Below the pieces are notes generated by a model. It saw nothing but the letters and a program-made list of their open reading frames with translations. It did no database searches and was not told the origin of the DNA. 13,340 nt of DNA from the NCBI GenBank assembly GCA_937880065.1, contig CALFMA010000113.1, positions 1 to 13,340 of the forward strand. Direction: 5' to 3'. Every line of letters begins with the position of its first letter. Position 1 is the stretch's first letter. Made by a program: the position numbers and the translations under genes. Positions 7,572-13,340 of the stretch are shown piece by piece. This DNA comes from an uncultured Ruminococcus sp. (GTDB lineage Bacteria; Bacillota_A; Clostridia; Oscillospirales; Ruminococcaceae).

Positions 7572-7953
7572 GTAAAATAACGAAGTGGGAATTCAAAATT
7601 AAAAAAACTAAAGACAACACTTTATGTAATGCTTGAAAATATCTTCAAAGGCAATGGGCAAAGGAATAATCTTCCGCCAATTCGCAAGGACACACGTATT
7701 TTCAAGAAATCAGGTGAGCTTAAATTGTTGGCTTTGGATTTTCCCTCGGTGCAAATCAACATATGCCGCAATCTGCCGATAATCAGGCACTTGACGCAGA
7801 TTGTAACAGAAAAACAAATGGCAGCCGATACCCCTTATATCTGCTGTCGGCATTATCGTGAATTTTCGCTCTGGGAAACACAAGTACGGAACCAGCCCAT
7901 ATTCCGTACTGAATCATTTTGGGTAATTACATATCAGAAACGGAGTTTTAAAA
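7572..7953 (+). promoter_or_regulatory. Long structured 5' leader of the ROK regulator gene
   Basis: Base composition becomes more balanced here than in the spacer upstream, and stem-loops follow in series. TTGAA/TTCAA is at 7633-7648. GGAA/TTCC with an outer GGC/GCC is at 7657-7678. CAATCTGC/GCAGATTG (8 bp) is at 7769-7803. GCCGATA/TGTCGGC (7 bp with one G-U) is at 7824-7851. AGTACGGAA/TTCCGTACT (perfect 9 bp, 10-nt loop) is at 7883-7910. An open frame of 117 codons crosses the region but has no ribosome site and overlaps the regulator start. The last inverted repeat lies 43 bp before the ATG and could equally be a DNA operator. I do not recognise a known riboswitch class. Confidence 0.45.
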
Positions 7954-9174
7954 ATGGAAAAAAGAGGAATCAGCAAACTTGACCTGAAGAGAAGAAACAG
8001 AATGCAAATTCTCAGAATTATCAGAGAATACGGCCCTATTTCAAGAGTTGACGTGGCAAGCGTTCTTGAAATCACACGTGCAGCTGTTACAATCATCACA
8101 AACGAGATGATTGAGGAAGGCGTACTCACAGAAATCGGTGAGGCACCAATCAACGCTGAGAAGCTTCAGAAGGGCAGAAGAAAAATTCTCATCGACATCA
8201 ACGTAAACAGCCGCTTTGCACTTGGTGCAACTGTTGACGAAAAGGAAGTTACAGTTGGTCTTACAAACCTTAATTCAGAGGTTCTCGACAAGTCCAGCAT
8301 GGTTATTGACGAGAGAACTACAAGCAAGGATATTATCAGCTATATCATCAAGGCTTGCAATACAATGATTGAGAATTCCGCCCTCACAAAGGACAAGATT
8401 CTCGGACTTGGCGTAGGCGTTGTTCCCTCTATGTGGGGCAAGCTGAAAATTTTCTACAAGGACGGCGTTCTTGATTTCTCCAGCTTTATAGACAAGCTTT
8501 CCAGCGGACTTGACGTTGACATCTGCTGCGGAAATGCTGTTGGACTTATGGCTCTTGCAAGCAACGATTACAGAACAAATGGCGGTTATCAGACAAATAC
8601 TGCATTTATCCACAACGGAAATCAGGTTAACCTTGCTATCGTTAACAAGAACGAGCTTTCAAGCGACTACATTTCCTACACATCTATGATTGAAAGATTT
8701 ATCGTATGTCCCAACGGCAGACCTTACGAGGGCTATCCTAACGGCTCTGTAAAGGGCGAACTTTCACGTAATGCCATGCTTTCGGCTATCTGGGAAGTGT
8801 ACTCCAAGGACAATACACCTGTTCTCTGGGACCTCACAGAGGGCGATAAGAACAAGATTAATATGGATAACGTATTTATGGCTCTTATGCGTGGCGAGGA
8901 GTCTGTAAAGAACGTGGTTGATGATATTATCGCTAAGTTTACAGTTCTCGTAAATAATATCGCTATCAGCCACTTTGCAAAGAAAATCGTTCTCCACAAC
9001 TACAAGCTCAACGAGAAGCAGTTTGACTACGTTAAGCGTGAAATGATTCACCTTGTAAGTGAGGAAATCGCTGACAGAGTTGTGCTTTCAAGCCTTGACG
9101 GAAAGAATAACTTCCTCGGCGGCTGCGCTCTTATCATTCAGGAGAATTTCTACACCAAGGGCGGTATGAGATAA
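7954..9174 (+). CDS. ROK-family winged-helix transcriptional regulator with degenerate sugar-kinase domain
   Basis: This 406-aa protein has the length and layout of NagC/Mlc/XylR-type ROK repressors. Residues about 13-58 are a winged helix (SRVDVASVLEITRAAVTIIT is the helix-turn-helix) with the wing KGRRKILIDIN at 73-83. The rest follows the ROK fold order (ALGATVDEKEVTVGL, LGLGVGVVP, HNGNQVNLAIV). Catalytic and metal residues are missing: the N-D motif reads CCGNAVG (191-197), the G-E-x-G-H motif reads SMIER (244-248), and the CxCGxxGC zinc loop reads RPYEGYPNG (256-264). It therefore cannot act as a kinase, and zinc binding is unlikely. CGGAG stands 8 nt before the ATG. Related regulators sense sugars or their phosphates; the ligand and target genes here are unknown. 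It appears to be monocistronic. Its codons (many AAG, GGC, CTT) look more biased than those of neighbouring genes. Confidence 0.88.
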   Translation: MEKRGISKLDLKRRNRMQILRIIREYGPISRVDVASVLEITRAAVTIITNEMIEEGVLTEIGEAPINAEKLQKGRRKILIDINVNSRFALGATVDEKEVTVGLTNLNSEVLDKSSMVIDERTTSKDIISYIIKACNTMIENSALTKDKILGLGVGVVPSMWGKLKIFYKDGVLDFSSFIDKLSSGLDVDICCGNAVGLMALASNDYRTNGGYQTNTAFIHNGNQVNLAIVNKNELSSDYISYTSMIERFIVCPNGRPYEGYPNGSVKGELSRNAMLSAIWEVYSKDNTPVLWDLTEGDKNKINMDNVFMALMRGEESVKNVVDDIIAKFTVLVNNIAISHFAKKIVLHNYKLNEKQFDYVKREMIHLVSEEIADRVVLSSLDGKNNFLGGCALIIQENFYTKGGMR

Positions 9175-9264
9175 TTCGAGGGCGGCAAGCGGCAGTCTAA
9201 GGGCAGCAGCATGTGAAGTCCAATATGGCAGAAGCTGATACAAAGCCGTTATATGACGAAATAC

Positions 9265-9295
9265 AGGCACTTTCGATAATATATCGGGAGTGCCT
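9265..9295 (+). terminator. 14-bp hairpin downstream of the ROK gene, candidate terminator
   Basis: AGGCACT-TT-CGATA (9265-9278) pairs with TATCG-GG-AGTGCCT (9282-9295), continuous as RNA if the central TT/GG form G-U pairs, with a 3-nt loop. The tail TATTATTATTG is U-rich but not an uninterrupted run, so it is either a moderate terminator or a 3'-end stabilising structure. It starts 91 nt after the ROK stop. Confidence 0.45.
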
Positions 9296-9309
9296 TATTA
9301 TTATTGCAG

Positions 9310-9327
9310 TTGACAATACGTTGTCAA
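9310..9327 (+). repeat. Perfect 7-bp hairpin TTGACAA-TACG-TTGTCAA
   Basis: A compact stem with a four-base loop lies 14 nt after the larger hairpin. It has no T-run, and its left arm contains a -35-like TTGACA without a matching -10 on the plus strand. It may form a tandem 3' structure with its neighbour. Confidence 0.4.
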
Positions 9328-9534
9328 TTCTGGTATTGCTCCACCAATTATACCTTGCCAAAAAGATGAAGGCAGAAAGGAAATTTATCAAGGAAGGAAA
9401 ATGCAGGAATGCTGTCGCATTTCAAGTTTTCCTGACGCCGAGAAATTTTCTTTATGCCGAGTATTTGATGGCAAGGTTTAGTTGGGGAGCAATATAATGT
9501 ATTTAACGCATAACTATGGGAAAGGGGAATATTT

Positions 9535-10017
9535 ATGGATGCGGGATTTATTTTTACAGTTAGCGGAATTGCGTTTTGCATTTTGTTTACGTCTTACATC
9601 TTTATAAGAAGCTACATTGACCACAAAAAAGAAAAAAAGATAATGACAGAGATATTTTCAAAATACGGGGTAAAAACCAATGCCAAAATATATAACTTTG
9701 TAGAACATCATTACTACGGAGGATTCATTCAGGGCAAATATAATTATTACATAGACTTTGAATATATCAGTACTAAGTGCGGAAATTTATCCTGCTGTTA
9801 TGTGCTACCTACAAATAATCCAAAAAGTCTTGAATATCTCAAAAGCGAAGAAATCCCTATCATCTACATTCCTGCACATATAGATTATTATAAGGAACTA
9901 ATCAGCCGCAAGGAATTTTTCAGCTGTATCGGGCATAAACTTCGCCTTGGCAACGATCAATGGCTGGTGATTTTTGCAGAGGATATAAGCAATTTTACAA
10001 ATTTAAAAGAATTCTGA
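9535..10017 (+). CDS. Membrane-anchored small protein resembling DUF3592
   Basis: This 160-aa protein has one N-terminal hydrophobic helix (about residues 4-25). A basic stretch HKKEKK follows, so the rest probably stays cytoplasmic or membrane-associated. The body begins YGVKTNAKIYNF, runs through several beta strands (YNYYIDFEYI) and has EEIPIIYIPAHIDYYKELI near the middle. This order, a variable first strand and then I-x-Y-x-P, resembles the DUF3592 fold, whose function is unknown. AAAGGGG about 7 nt before the ATG is a strong ribosome site. It stands alone, followed by the structured element and converging with the PARG-like gene. No enzymatic motif is visible. The family assignment is tentative. 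Confidence 0.78.
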   Translation: MDAGFIFTVSGIAFCILFTSYIFIRSYIDHKKEKKIMTEIFSKYGVKTNAKIYNFVEHHYYGGFIQGKYNYYIDFEYISTKCGNLSCCYVLPTNNPKSLEYLKSEEIPIIYIPAHIDYYKELISRKEFFSCIGHKLRLGNDQWLVIFAEDISNFTNLKEF

Positions 10018-10021
10018 TTAT

Positions 10022-10251
10022 CCAAAGCAAAAACTATCGGTTTTAAGACTGGGATTCTAAATGGACACCTCTGCGAAGCAGAAGCAATGTCTGAGCCGAC
10101 AGGCGAGTAAAGCCTCTAGCAAGGTGTGGGACAAAGTCCGACGCAGAGCAACGCTCTGCGTAGCCTTTAATCGCTCTGCAAGGAGTGAAATTTCCAACAG
10201 TCCAGCGGAATGTTGTAAAAGAGGGGACGCTCTGCAAGATAGCGTCCCCTT
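10022..10251 (+). repeat. Structured non-coding element, probably an interspersed repeat or small RNA
   Basis: About 230 bp of GC-richer sequence contains several hairpins. ACACCT (10065-10070) pairs with AGGTGT (10122-10127), enclosing TCTGC-gaa-GCAGA and GCC-gaca-GGC. GGAC-aaa-GTCC is at 10129-10139. ACGCAGAGC-aac-GCTCTGCGT (perfect 9 bp) is at 10141-10161. AGGGGACGCT/AGCGTCCCCT (perfect 10 bp) is at 10222-10250. CGCTCTGC occurs three times, twice as CGCTCTGCAAG. Imperfect ends GATTATCCAAA (10016) and TTTGATATAATC (10257-10268) are inverted to each other. Both strands are open for about 65 codons, which reflects composition. A multi-copy element is my best guess; a transposon-type mechanism is not shown. 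Confidence 0.45.
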
Positions 10252-10287
10252 AATAATTTGATATAATCTAACTTTTTTGACAGACCC

Positions 10288-10318
10288 ACTCCCACAGATT
10301 TCTGTGGGAGTCAGTTTT
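10288..10318 (+). terminator. Terminator between converging genes
   Basis: The 10-bp stem ACTCCCACAG / CTGTGGGAGT (10288-10297 and 10302-10311) with an ATTT loop is followed by CAGTTTTATTT on the plus strand. It ends transcription from the left. On the minus strand the hairpin lies just after the stop of the PARG-like gene but lacks a T-run, so termination in that direction is less certain. Confidence 0.75.
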
Positions 10319-11114
10319 ATTTAAACGCATTTCTGAATTCCGTTATATTCCGTCCGTCCTCTTTGCCGTATACCGCAAAGCATACCTCGTCAAAGCACTT
10401 GCCGCAGCCCTCGTCAATGAGGATTGACCTGAAATATTCCGCTACATTTCGGGGATTATTGCGGAATGCTCCGCATCCCCACGCTCCGAGGACAAGATTT
10501 CTATGCCCATGCTTCACAGCTACACGGAGCATAATTCTGATTCGACGCATCATAGCTTCTGCAAGCTTTTTTTCGCCTGTAAACATCGCTCCGCCATTGC
10601 GGTTAGGGGCAGCAATAGTCACCACAGCCGCCATAAAATGCTCCTTAATCAGATTGCATTTCTCGTCACGGAATACGCAAACAGTCGGCGAATACAGCAT
10701 ATAATCGGAGTCTACGCTGCTTAAATGGGTATTATTGTAGCGGTACATCTCCCCTGCCTTATCCGCCGTTATTGAGGCATACAGGGTACTGCATCGGCAC
10801 AACGCCTCCTCCTGTGCATTTGCTCCAAGCATAAAGCCGCCCCCTGCATTATGGGCGTTGGCGAAATTCATAACAAAGGGATTTTCAAACCTGCCTGCCG
10901 CCTGAAAGGAATCCTCATTTGTCACGGTAATTCGGCACATCTCCCCGAAATTCCCCGATATATCCTCACCGAGCAGATTTGCTCCACAATCGGGAGAAAT
11001 AACCTCCACCGCAGAAAAATCCACATCGGGAAGGGCAATTTCCTCCCCGTTTACGGCATATTTTCTGTCATTTGTTATCTTAATCGTTTCCTTTGCAATT
11101 GCGATATTATTCAT
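10317..11114 (-). CDS. Bacterial-type poly(ADP-ribose) glycohydrolase-like protein (TIGR02452/PARG catalytic fold)
   Basis: This 265-aa protein has the macrodomain signature of bacterial-type PARGs. GGG (91-93), seven residues, then QEE (101-103) match GGG-x6-8-QEE, in which the acidic residues catalyse release of ADP-ribose. Downstream it has SPTVCVFRD (142-150) and LGAWGCGAFRNNP (209-221), conserved in this family. The length is close to the family norm, and all key residues are present. Members hydrolyse ADP-ribose chains or protein-linked ADP-ribose in the cytoplasm. No ADP-ribosyltransferase is visible in this window, so the substrate is unknown. The ribosome site GGAGGAATT directly precedes the ATG and directly follows a terminator T-run, so expression probably depends on readthrough from the pspA unit or on an unseen promoter. 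Confidence 0.88.
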   Translation of the reverse strand: MNNIAIAKETIKITNDRKYAVNGEEIALPDVDFSAVEVISPDCGANLLGEDISGNFGEMCRITVTNEDSFQAAGRFENPFVMNFANAHNAGGGFMLGANAQEEALCRCSTLYASITADKAGEMYRYNNTHLSSVDSDYMLYSPTVCVFRDEKCNLIKEHFMAAVVTIAAPNRNGGAMFTGEKKLAEAMMRRIRIMLRVAVKHGHRNLVLGAWGCGAFRNNPRNVAEYFRSILIDEGCGKCFDEVCFAVYGKEDGRNITEFRNAFK

Positions 11115-11123
11115 AATTCCTCC

Positions 11124-11158
11124 AAAAAAACGGCTCCCGACACAAGTCAGAAGCCGTT
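11124..11158 (-). terminator. Intrinsic terminator between the small TM gene and the PARG-like gene
   Basis: On the minus strand AACGGCT (11152-11158) pairs with AGCCGTT (11129-11135) around a 16-nt loop, followed at once by a seven-base T-run (its first base is shared with the stem). It starts 19 nt after the stop of the small membrane gene. GGAGG, the ribosome site of the PARG-like gene, starts directly after the T-run. Confidence 0.8.
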
Positions 11159-11177
11159 ATATTCATATTTTTTCGGC

Positions 11178-11348
11178 TTATACGCCGCAGTCCTCGTAAT
11201 CCTTCCACTTCTCGAAGTATATCTTGTTGCTCCAACTCTTGTACAAAATGTACAGTATAGAGATTATTGCAATAAATATTGCTCCGACAATTGGTAAAAA
11301 CATATTGAGAACCCTGTTAGGACTCATGTCCTGCTTTTTATTAGCCAT
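11178..11348 (-). CDS. 56-aa single-pass membrane protein coupled to pspA
   Basis: This small gene is supported by context. Its ATG is 3 nt after the pspA stop, with GAG about 7 nt upstream inside the pspA end, which fits translational coupling. The frame ends in TAA just before a terminator. The protein has a short charged N-terminus (MANKKQDMSPNR). One strong membrane helix covers about residues 14-36 (FLPIVGAIFIAIISILYILY). The tail is aromatic and charged (KIYFEKWKDYEDCGV). No named family is recognised. By position it could be a membrane partner or anchor for PspA, loosely like PspB/PspC in proteobacteria, but no sequence similarity is claimed. Confidence 0.8.
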   Translation of the reverse strand: MANKKQDMSPNRVLNMFLPIVGAIFIAIISILYILYKSWSNKIYFEKWKDYEDCGV

Positions 11349-11351
11349 ATT

Positions 11352-12032
11352 TTACTCGGCTGTTCCGCCATTCATCTCAGCCATAAGTCTTGCAAGCTCT
11401 GCGTCAACCTTAGCATCCTTTTCGATCTGGTCGAAGGACTCTATAAGGTCTGCATCACCGCCGCCGCCGATTTCTGCGAATGCGTCAGCCTCAGCCTCCT
11501 TACGCTGAATCTTTTCTTCCATACGGTCAAACTTTTCAAGAGCAGATGCACCATCGAAGCCACCCTGTGACTTAGCAAGAGCCTTCTTTGTATCTGCCAT
11601 CTGTGAACGAGCGATAAGCATAGCCTGTCTGGACTTAGCCTCGTCAAGCTTAGCCTTGAGAACCTCAACCTGATCCTCGATAGCATCAGTCTGAGTTGAA
11701 ATTGACTCATACATCTCTGTATATGTAGCAACTTCCTCGTCAGCTCTTACCTTCTTAGCAAGTGCCTGCTTTGCAAGGTCCTGATTGCCCTGTGAAAGTG
11801 CAGCCTTAGCCTTAGCTTCCCAACCTGCAGCAACCTTTACAGCGTCGTCCATCTTCTTCTGAGCAAGACGCTCGCTTGCCTTAGCCTTTCCGAGATTCTG
11901 AGTAGCTGTTGTAAGCTCCTTCTGCATATCAATAATGATCTGCTTGACCATTTTCTCCGGATCTTCTGCCTTGTCGAGAAGGTCGTTGATGTTTGACTTA
12001 AGAATATCACTTAATCTGCTGAATACTCCCAT
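11352..12032 (-). CDS. pspA: Phage shock protein A / IM30 (ESCRT-III-like membrane stress protein)
   Basis: This 226-aa protein is a clear PspA/IM30 homologue of normal length. It begins MGVFSRLSDILKSNIND, the amphipathic helix that binds stressed membranes, followed by DKAEDPEKMVKQIIIDM. Long helical coiled-coil segments then run to about residue 185 (LAQKKMDDAVKVAAGWEAKA), with an acidic C-terminal helix (DAELARLMAEMNGGTAE). Family members polymerise on the inner face of the membrane to keep its integrity under stress. AGGAGG stands 9 nt before the ATG, and a consensus promoter lies about 110 nt upstream, so expression is probably strong even without stress. No PspF-type activator is seen nearby. 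The gene heads a unit with the small membrane protein. Confidence 0.95.
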   Translation of the reverse strand: MGVFSRLSDILKSNINDLLDKAEDPEKMVKQIIIDMQKELTTATQNLGKAKASERLAQKKMDDAVKVAAGWEAKAKAALSQGNQDLAKQALAKKVRADEEVATYTEMYESISTQTDAIEDQVEVLKAKLDEAKSRQAMLIARSQMADTKKALAKSQGGFDGASALEKFDRMEEKIQRKEAEADAFAEIGGGGDADLIESFDQIEKDAKVDAELARLMAEMNGGTAE

Positions 12033-12097
12033 TTTTTTAATCCTCCTGTTTCATGTAAAAAATATTTTTCGGACGGCAAACCCCTTTTTAAATGTTC

Positions 12098-12123
12098 AGC
12101 ACTTCACCTTAGTGAATTGTGCT
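12098..12123 (-). promoter_or_regulatory. Hairpin in the pspA 5' leader
   Basis: AGCAC-AA-TTCAC (minus strand, 12112-12123) pairs with GTGAA-GTGCT (12098-12107) around a TAAG loop, with a two-base AA bulge. It lies about 15 nt from the expected transcript start and well before the ribosome site. It could stabilise the 5' end or respond to a factor. No T-run follows. Confidence 0.45.
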
Positions 12124-12144
12124 TAACATTATCGCCGTAAGTAT

Positions 12145-12173
12145 ATTATACTATATTCCGCACAGTTTGTCAA
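12145..12173 (-). promoter_or_regulatory. Full-consensus sigma-A promoter of pspA
   Basis: On the minus strand this is TTGACA (12168-12173), a 17-bp spacer, then TATAAT (12145-12150), a perfect match to the housekeeping consensus. Transcription would start about 12138, giving a leader of about 105 nt. Confidence 0.9.
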
Positions 12174-12237
12174 GGGAATTTTATGTACATTTTGTGAAAG
12201 TTATTAACTTTTTGTAAAATTCAGAAACTATTTCCCT

Positions 12238-13340
12238 TTACGTATAATTATTTCGATTCATATTATTTGAATTTGTGGTGGAATATTCCGAAGCCTTACC
12301 TGTTCCCTTGCTGAAATACGCTCCCACAGATTCAGAACCTGTCATCATAAAGAATGCAGCAATTGTAAATCCGAGAGATAACACATAAAGGGTAATTATA
12401 AGGGCAAGGCTGCCGTTATGCTGTGGAATCATAACTACTCCCGGGAATATCTGAAGAATTCCCGAAACCAGATATATTACTGATGTAAGGCTTTTCAGGA
12501 ATCCCACACCTGTTGCAAGAGTGAGTCCAGAAACTATCATACCTGCCGCAATATAAAGTGAACCGTCCTTCAGCTTTGCAGCAAATCCGTCAAGTCCGTC
12601 CTTATATGTAAGTCCGAGAGAGCCGCTGTAAAGGAGATAGAACACAACACCTGCGATTATTCCCAAAGCTGAAATAAGGAAACAAAGCTTGAATCCCTTC
12701 TGAGCCTGCTCACGGCGAAGCTGTTCTTTAAGTTCAAGCATATTTTTAAGATTTTCCTTGGAATTGCTTCTGCCCGACGCAAGTTCACCTGCTACCGCCT
12801 TAGTTCTTGCTTCACGCTTTGCACGTTCAAGGTCCTCATCAACATATTTCGGCTTGTATGCAGGAGGTTCGGGAGCGTCATCAAGAACAGGTGCTTTTAA
12901 TTCCTCCGCAGGCTGCACAGGCTCTTTAGCCGTTTCCTTTACGGGAGGCGTATAGTCGTTATCATCGAGAACAGGTGCTTTTATCTCCATTGGAGGTGCT
13001 TCAACTCCAAGCTGTTTACGCAGCTGTTCAAGAACCTTTTCACGGTTAGCCTCGGGGAATCTGTTGAAAGTTTCAAGCTGTTCAGGGGTAAATGTGGCGA
13101 TAAGTTCCTCATCGGTCATTATCTTCACTTCACGTTTTTCAGCAGTATACACTGAATCGTCATCAAGAACAGGTGCGGAAACTCCCGTTGGAGCACCTTT
13201 TTTCTGAGCCGTTGGAGGCACATATGCGTCCATATCGTCAAGAACAGGAGCAGAAACTCCGGTAGGACCTCCTTTTTTAGCAGTTGGCGCAGTATACTCT
13301 ATATCGTCCAGTACAGGGGCAGAGCCGCCATAAATATTAT
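12238..13340 (-). CDS. Membrane protein with APVLDD repeats and four transmembrane helices (5' end beyond window)
   Basis: The frame is open to the right edge, so 366 residues are visible and the N-terminus is missing. The first part is disordered and Pro/Lys-rich, with five copies of APVLDD, the first two in units of 23 and 25 residues. Between copies 3 and 4 lies a helical segment starting MTDEELIATFTPEQLETF. A charged helix (KENLKNMLELKEQLRREQAQ) leads into four hydrophobic segments, the first FLISALGIIAGVVFYLLY, the last LALIITLYVLSLGFTIAAFF. The C-terminus is Asn/Ser-rich. No enzymatic motif is seen. The layout suggests a cytoplasmic, repeat-bearing tail on a membrane anchor; the repeats may bind a partner. 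The internal ATG at 13233 is not the true start, because the repeat unit continues upstream. The pspA promoter lies just after its stop, so pspA is not simply in its operon. Confidence 0.85.
   Translation of the reverse strand, partial: NIYGGSAPVLDDIEYTAPTAKKGGPTGVSAPVLDDMDAYVPPTAQKKGAPTGVSAPVLDDDSVYTAEKREVKIMTDEELIATFTPEQLETFNRFPEANREKVLEQLRKQLGVEAPPMEIKAPVLDDNDYTPPVKETAKEPVQPAEELKAPVLDDAPEPPAYKPKYVDEDLERAKREARTKAVAGELASGRSNSKENLKNMLELKEQLRREQAQKGFKLCFLISALGIIAGVVFYLLYSGSLGLTYKDGLDGFAAKLKDGSLYIAAGMIVSGLTLATGVGFLKSLTSVIYLVSGILQIFPGVVMIPQHNGSLALIITLYVLSLGFTIAAFFMMTGSESVGAYFSKGTGKASEYSTTNSNNMNRNNYT
12877..13323 (-). repeat. Five APVLDD peptide repeats within the membrane protein gene
   Basis: Copies of APVLDD occur at 13303-13320, 13234-13251, 13159-13176, 12961-12978 and 12877-12894. 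The first two lie in units of 69 and 75 bp (13255-13323 and 13180-13254) of form SAPVLDD, a tyrosine, P-T-A, K-K, PTGV. A third unit begins at 13179. The window edge probably cuts the array. Codons vary among copies, so selection is on the peptide rather than recent duplication. Confidence 0.85.

Larger units (their letters stand above)
9175..9534 (+). other. Spacer after the ROK gene, rich in hairpins and without a convincing gene
   Basis: The spacer has two strong hairpins (9265-9295 and 9310-9327, below). It also has a 7-bp stem AGGAAAA/TTTTCCT, roughly 9396-9434, enclosing a shorter GAATGC/GCATTTC pairing. A 94-codon frame from a GTG at 9213 to 9497 crosses it. It has only a weak AAGGG upstream, overlaps the hairpins and gives a protein I do not recognise, so it is not called as a gene. 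The last 30 nt supply the ribosome site of the next gene. Confidence 0.5.

Noticed and set aside
7629..7982. 117-codon plus-strand frame upstream of the ROK gene
   Set aside because: It has no Shine-Dalgarno site, overlaps the ROK start by 29 nt out of frame, gives no recognisable protein and runs across strong stem-loops.
9213..9497. 94-codon frame starting at GTG after the ROK gene
   Set aside because: It has only a weak ribosome site and unrecognised sequence and contains the two strong hairpins. It cannot be excluded, but support is too low to call it.
10022..10251. CRISPR array
   Set aside because: The repeated CGCTCTGC is too short and irregularly spaced, with no unique spacers between full repeats.
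10043..10261. Overlapping 64- and 66-codon frames on opposite strands
   Set aside because: They lie wholly in the hairpin-rich element. Open frames on both strands at once reflect its composition, and neither has a ribosome site.
11224..11508. Plus-strand frame over the pspA and small membrane genes
   Set aside because: It is antisense to two genes supported by ribosome sites, promoter, terminator and family match.

Overview
The window looks like chromosomal DNA of a low-GC Gram-positive bacterium, most plausibly a Ruminococcus-type gut Clostridia (Oscillospiraceae). The grounds are AT-rich intergenic DNA, strong purine-rich Shine-Dalgarno sites, consensus sigma-A promoters, and a large SpaA/choice-of-anchor-A surface protein beside its own type I signal peptidase. 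The lineage is inferred from protein style; no rRNA or tRNA is present to confirm it.

Region 1 (1-6076, minus strand) is a surface-protein operon. A good promoter (TTGACT-17 bp-TATAAT) reads into a 102-aa charged coiled-coil protein, then a type I signal peptidase, then a giant secreted adhesin whose 3' end lies beyond the left edge (at least 1693 residues visible, uninterrupted). The adhesin has a signal/anchor segment, paired Cys/His motifs, a choice-of-anchor A domain, a SpaA-like domain and a long array of Ig-like beta-sandwich modules. A 34-bp imperfect palindrome lies just upstream of the operon promoter.

Region 2 (6077-7189, plus strand) holds a divergently transcribed zinc-ribbon, single-pass membrane protein with its own promoter, a 5' hairpin leader and a textbook terminator. 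Region 3 (7190-9534) is an AT-rich spacer, an extended -10 promoter, a leader of about 380 nt with several stem-loops, and a ROK-type winged-helix regulator that has lost the usual kinase and zinc residues. It is followed by a gene-poor stretch with two strong hairpins.

Region 4 (9535-10316) carries a small membrane-anchored protein that resembles DUF3592, then a GC-richer, stem-loop-rich non-coding element and a terminator hairpin. Region 5 (10317-13340, minus strand) holds, in transcription order, a partial four-TM membrane protein with APVLDD repeats, a consensus promoter, pspA (membrane-stress coiled-coil protein), a 56-aa single-TM protein 3 nt after pspA, an intrinsic terminator, and a bacterial-type poly(ADP-ribose) glycohydrolase-like protein whose ribosome site starts directly after the terminator T-run.

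Functional themes are cell-surface display with a dedicated signal peptidase, envelope-stress maintenance by PspA with a possible membrane partner, and regulation through structured RNA leaders. No CRISPR array, tRNA, rRNA, transposase or phage gene was seen.
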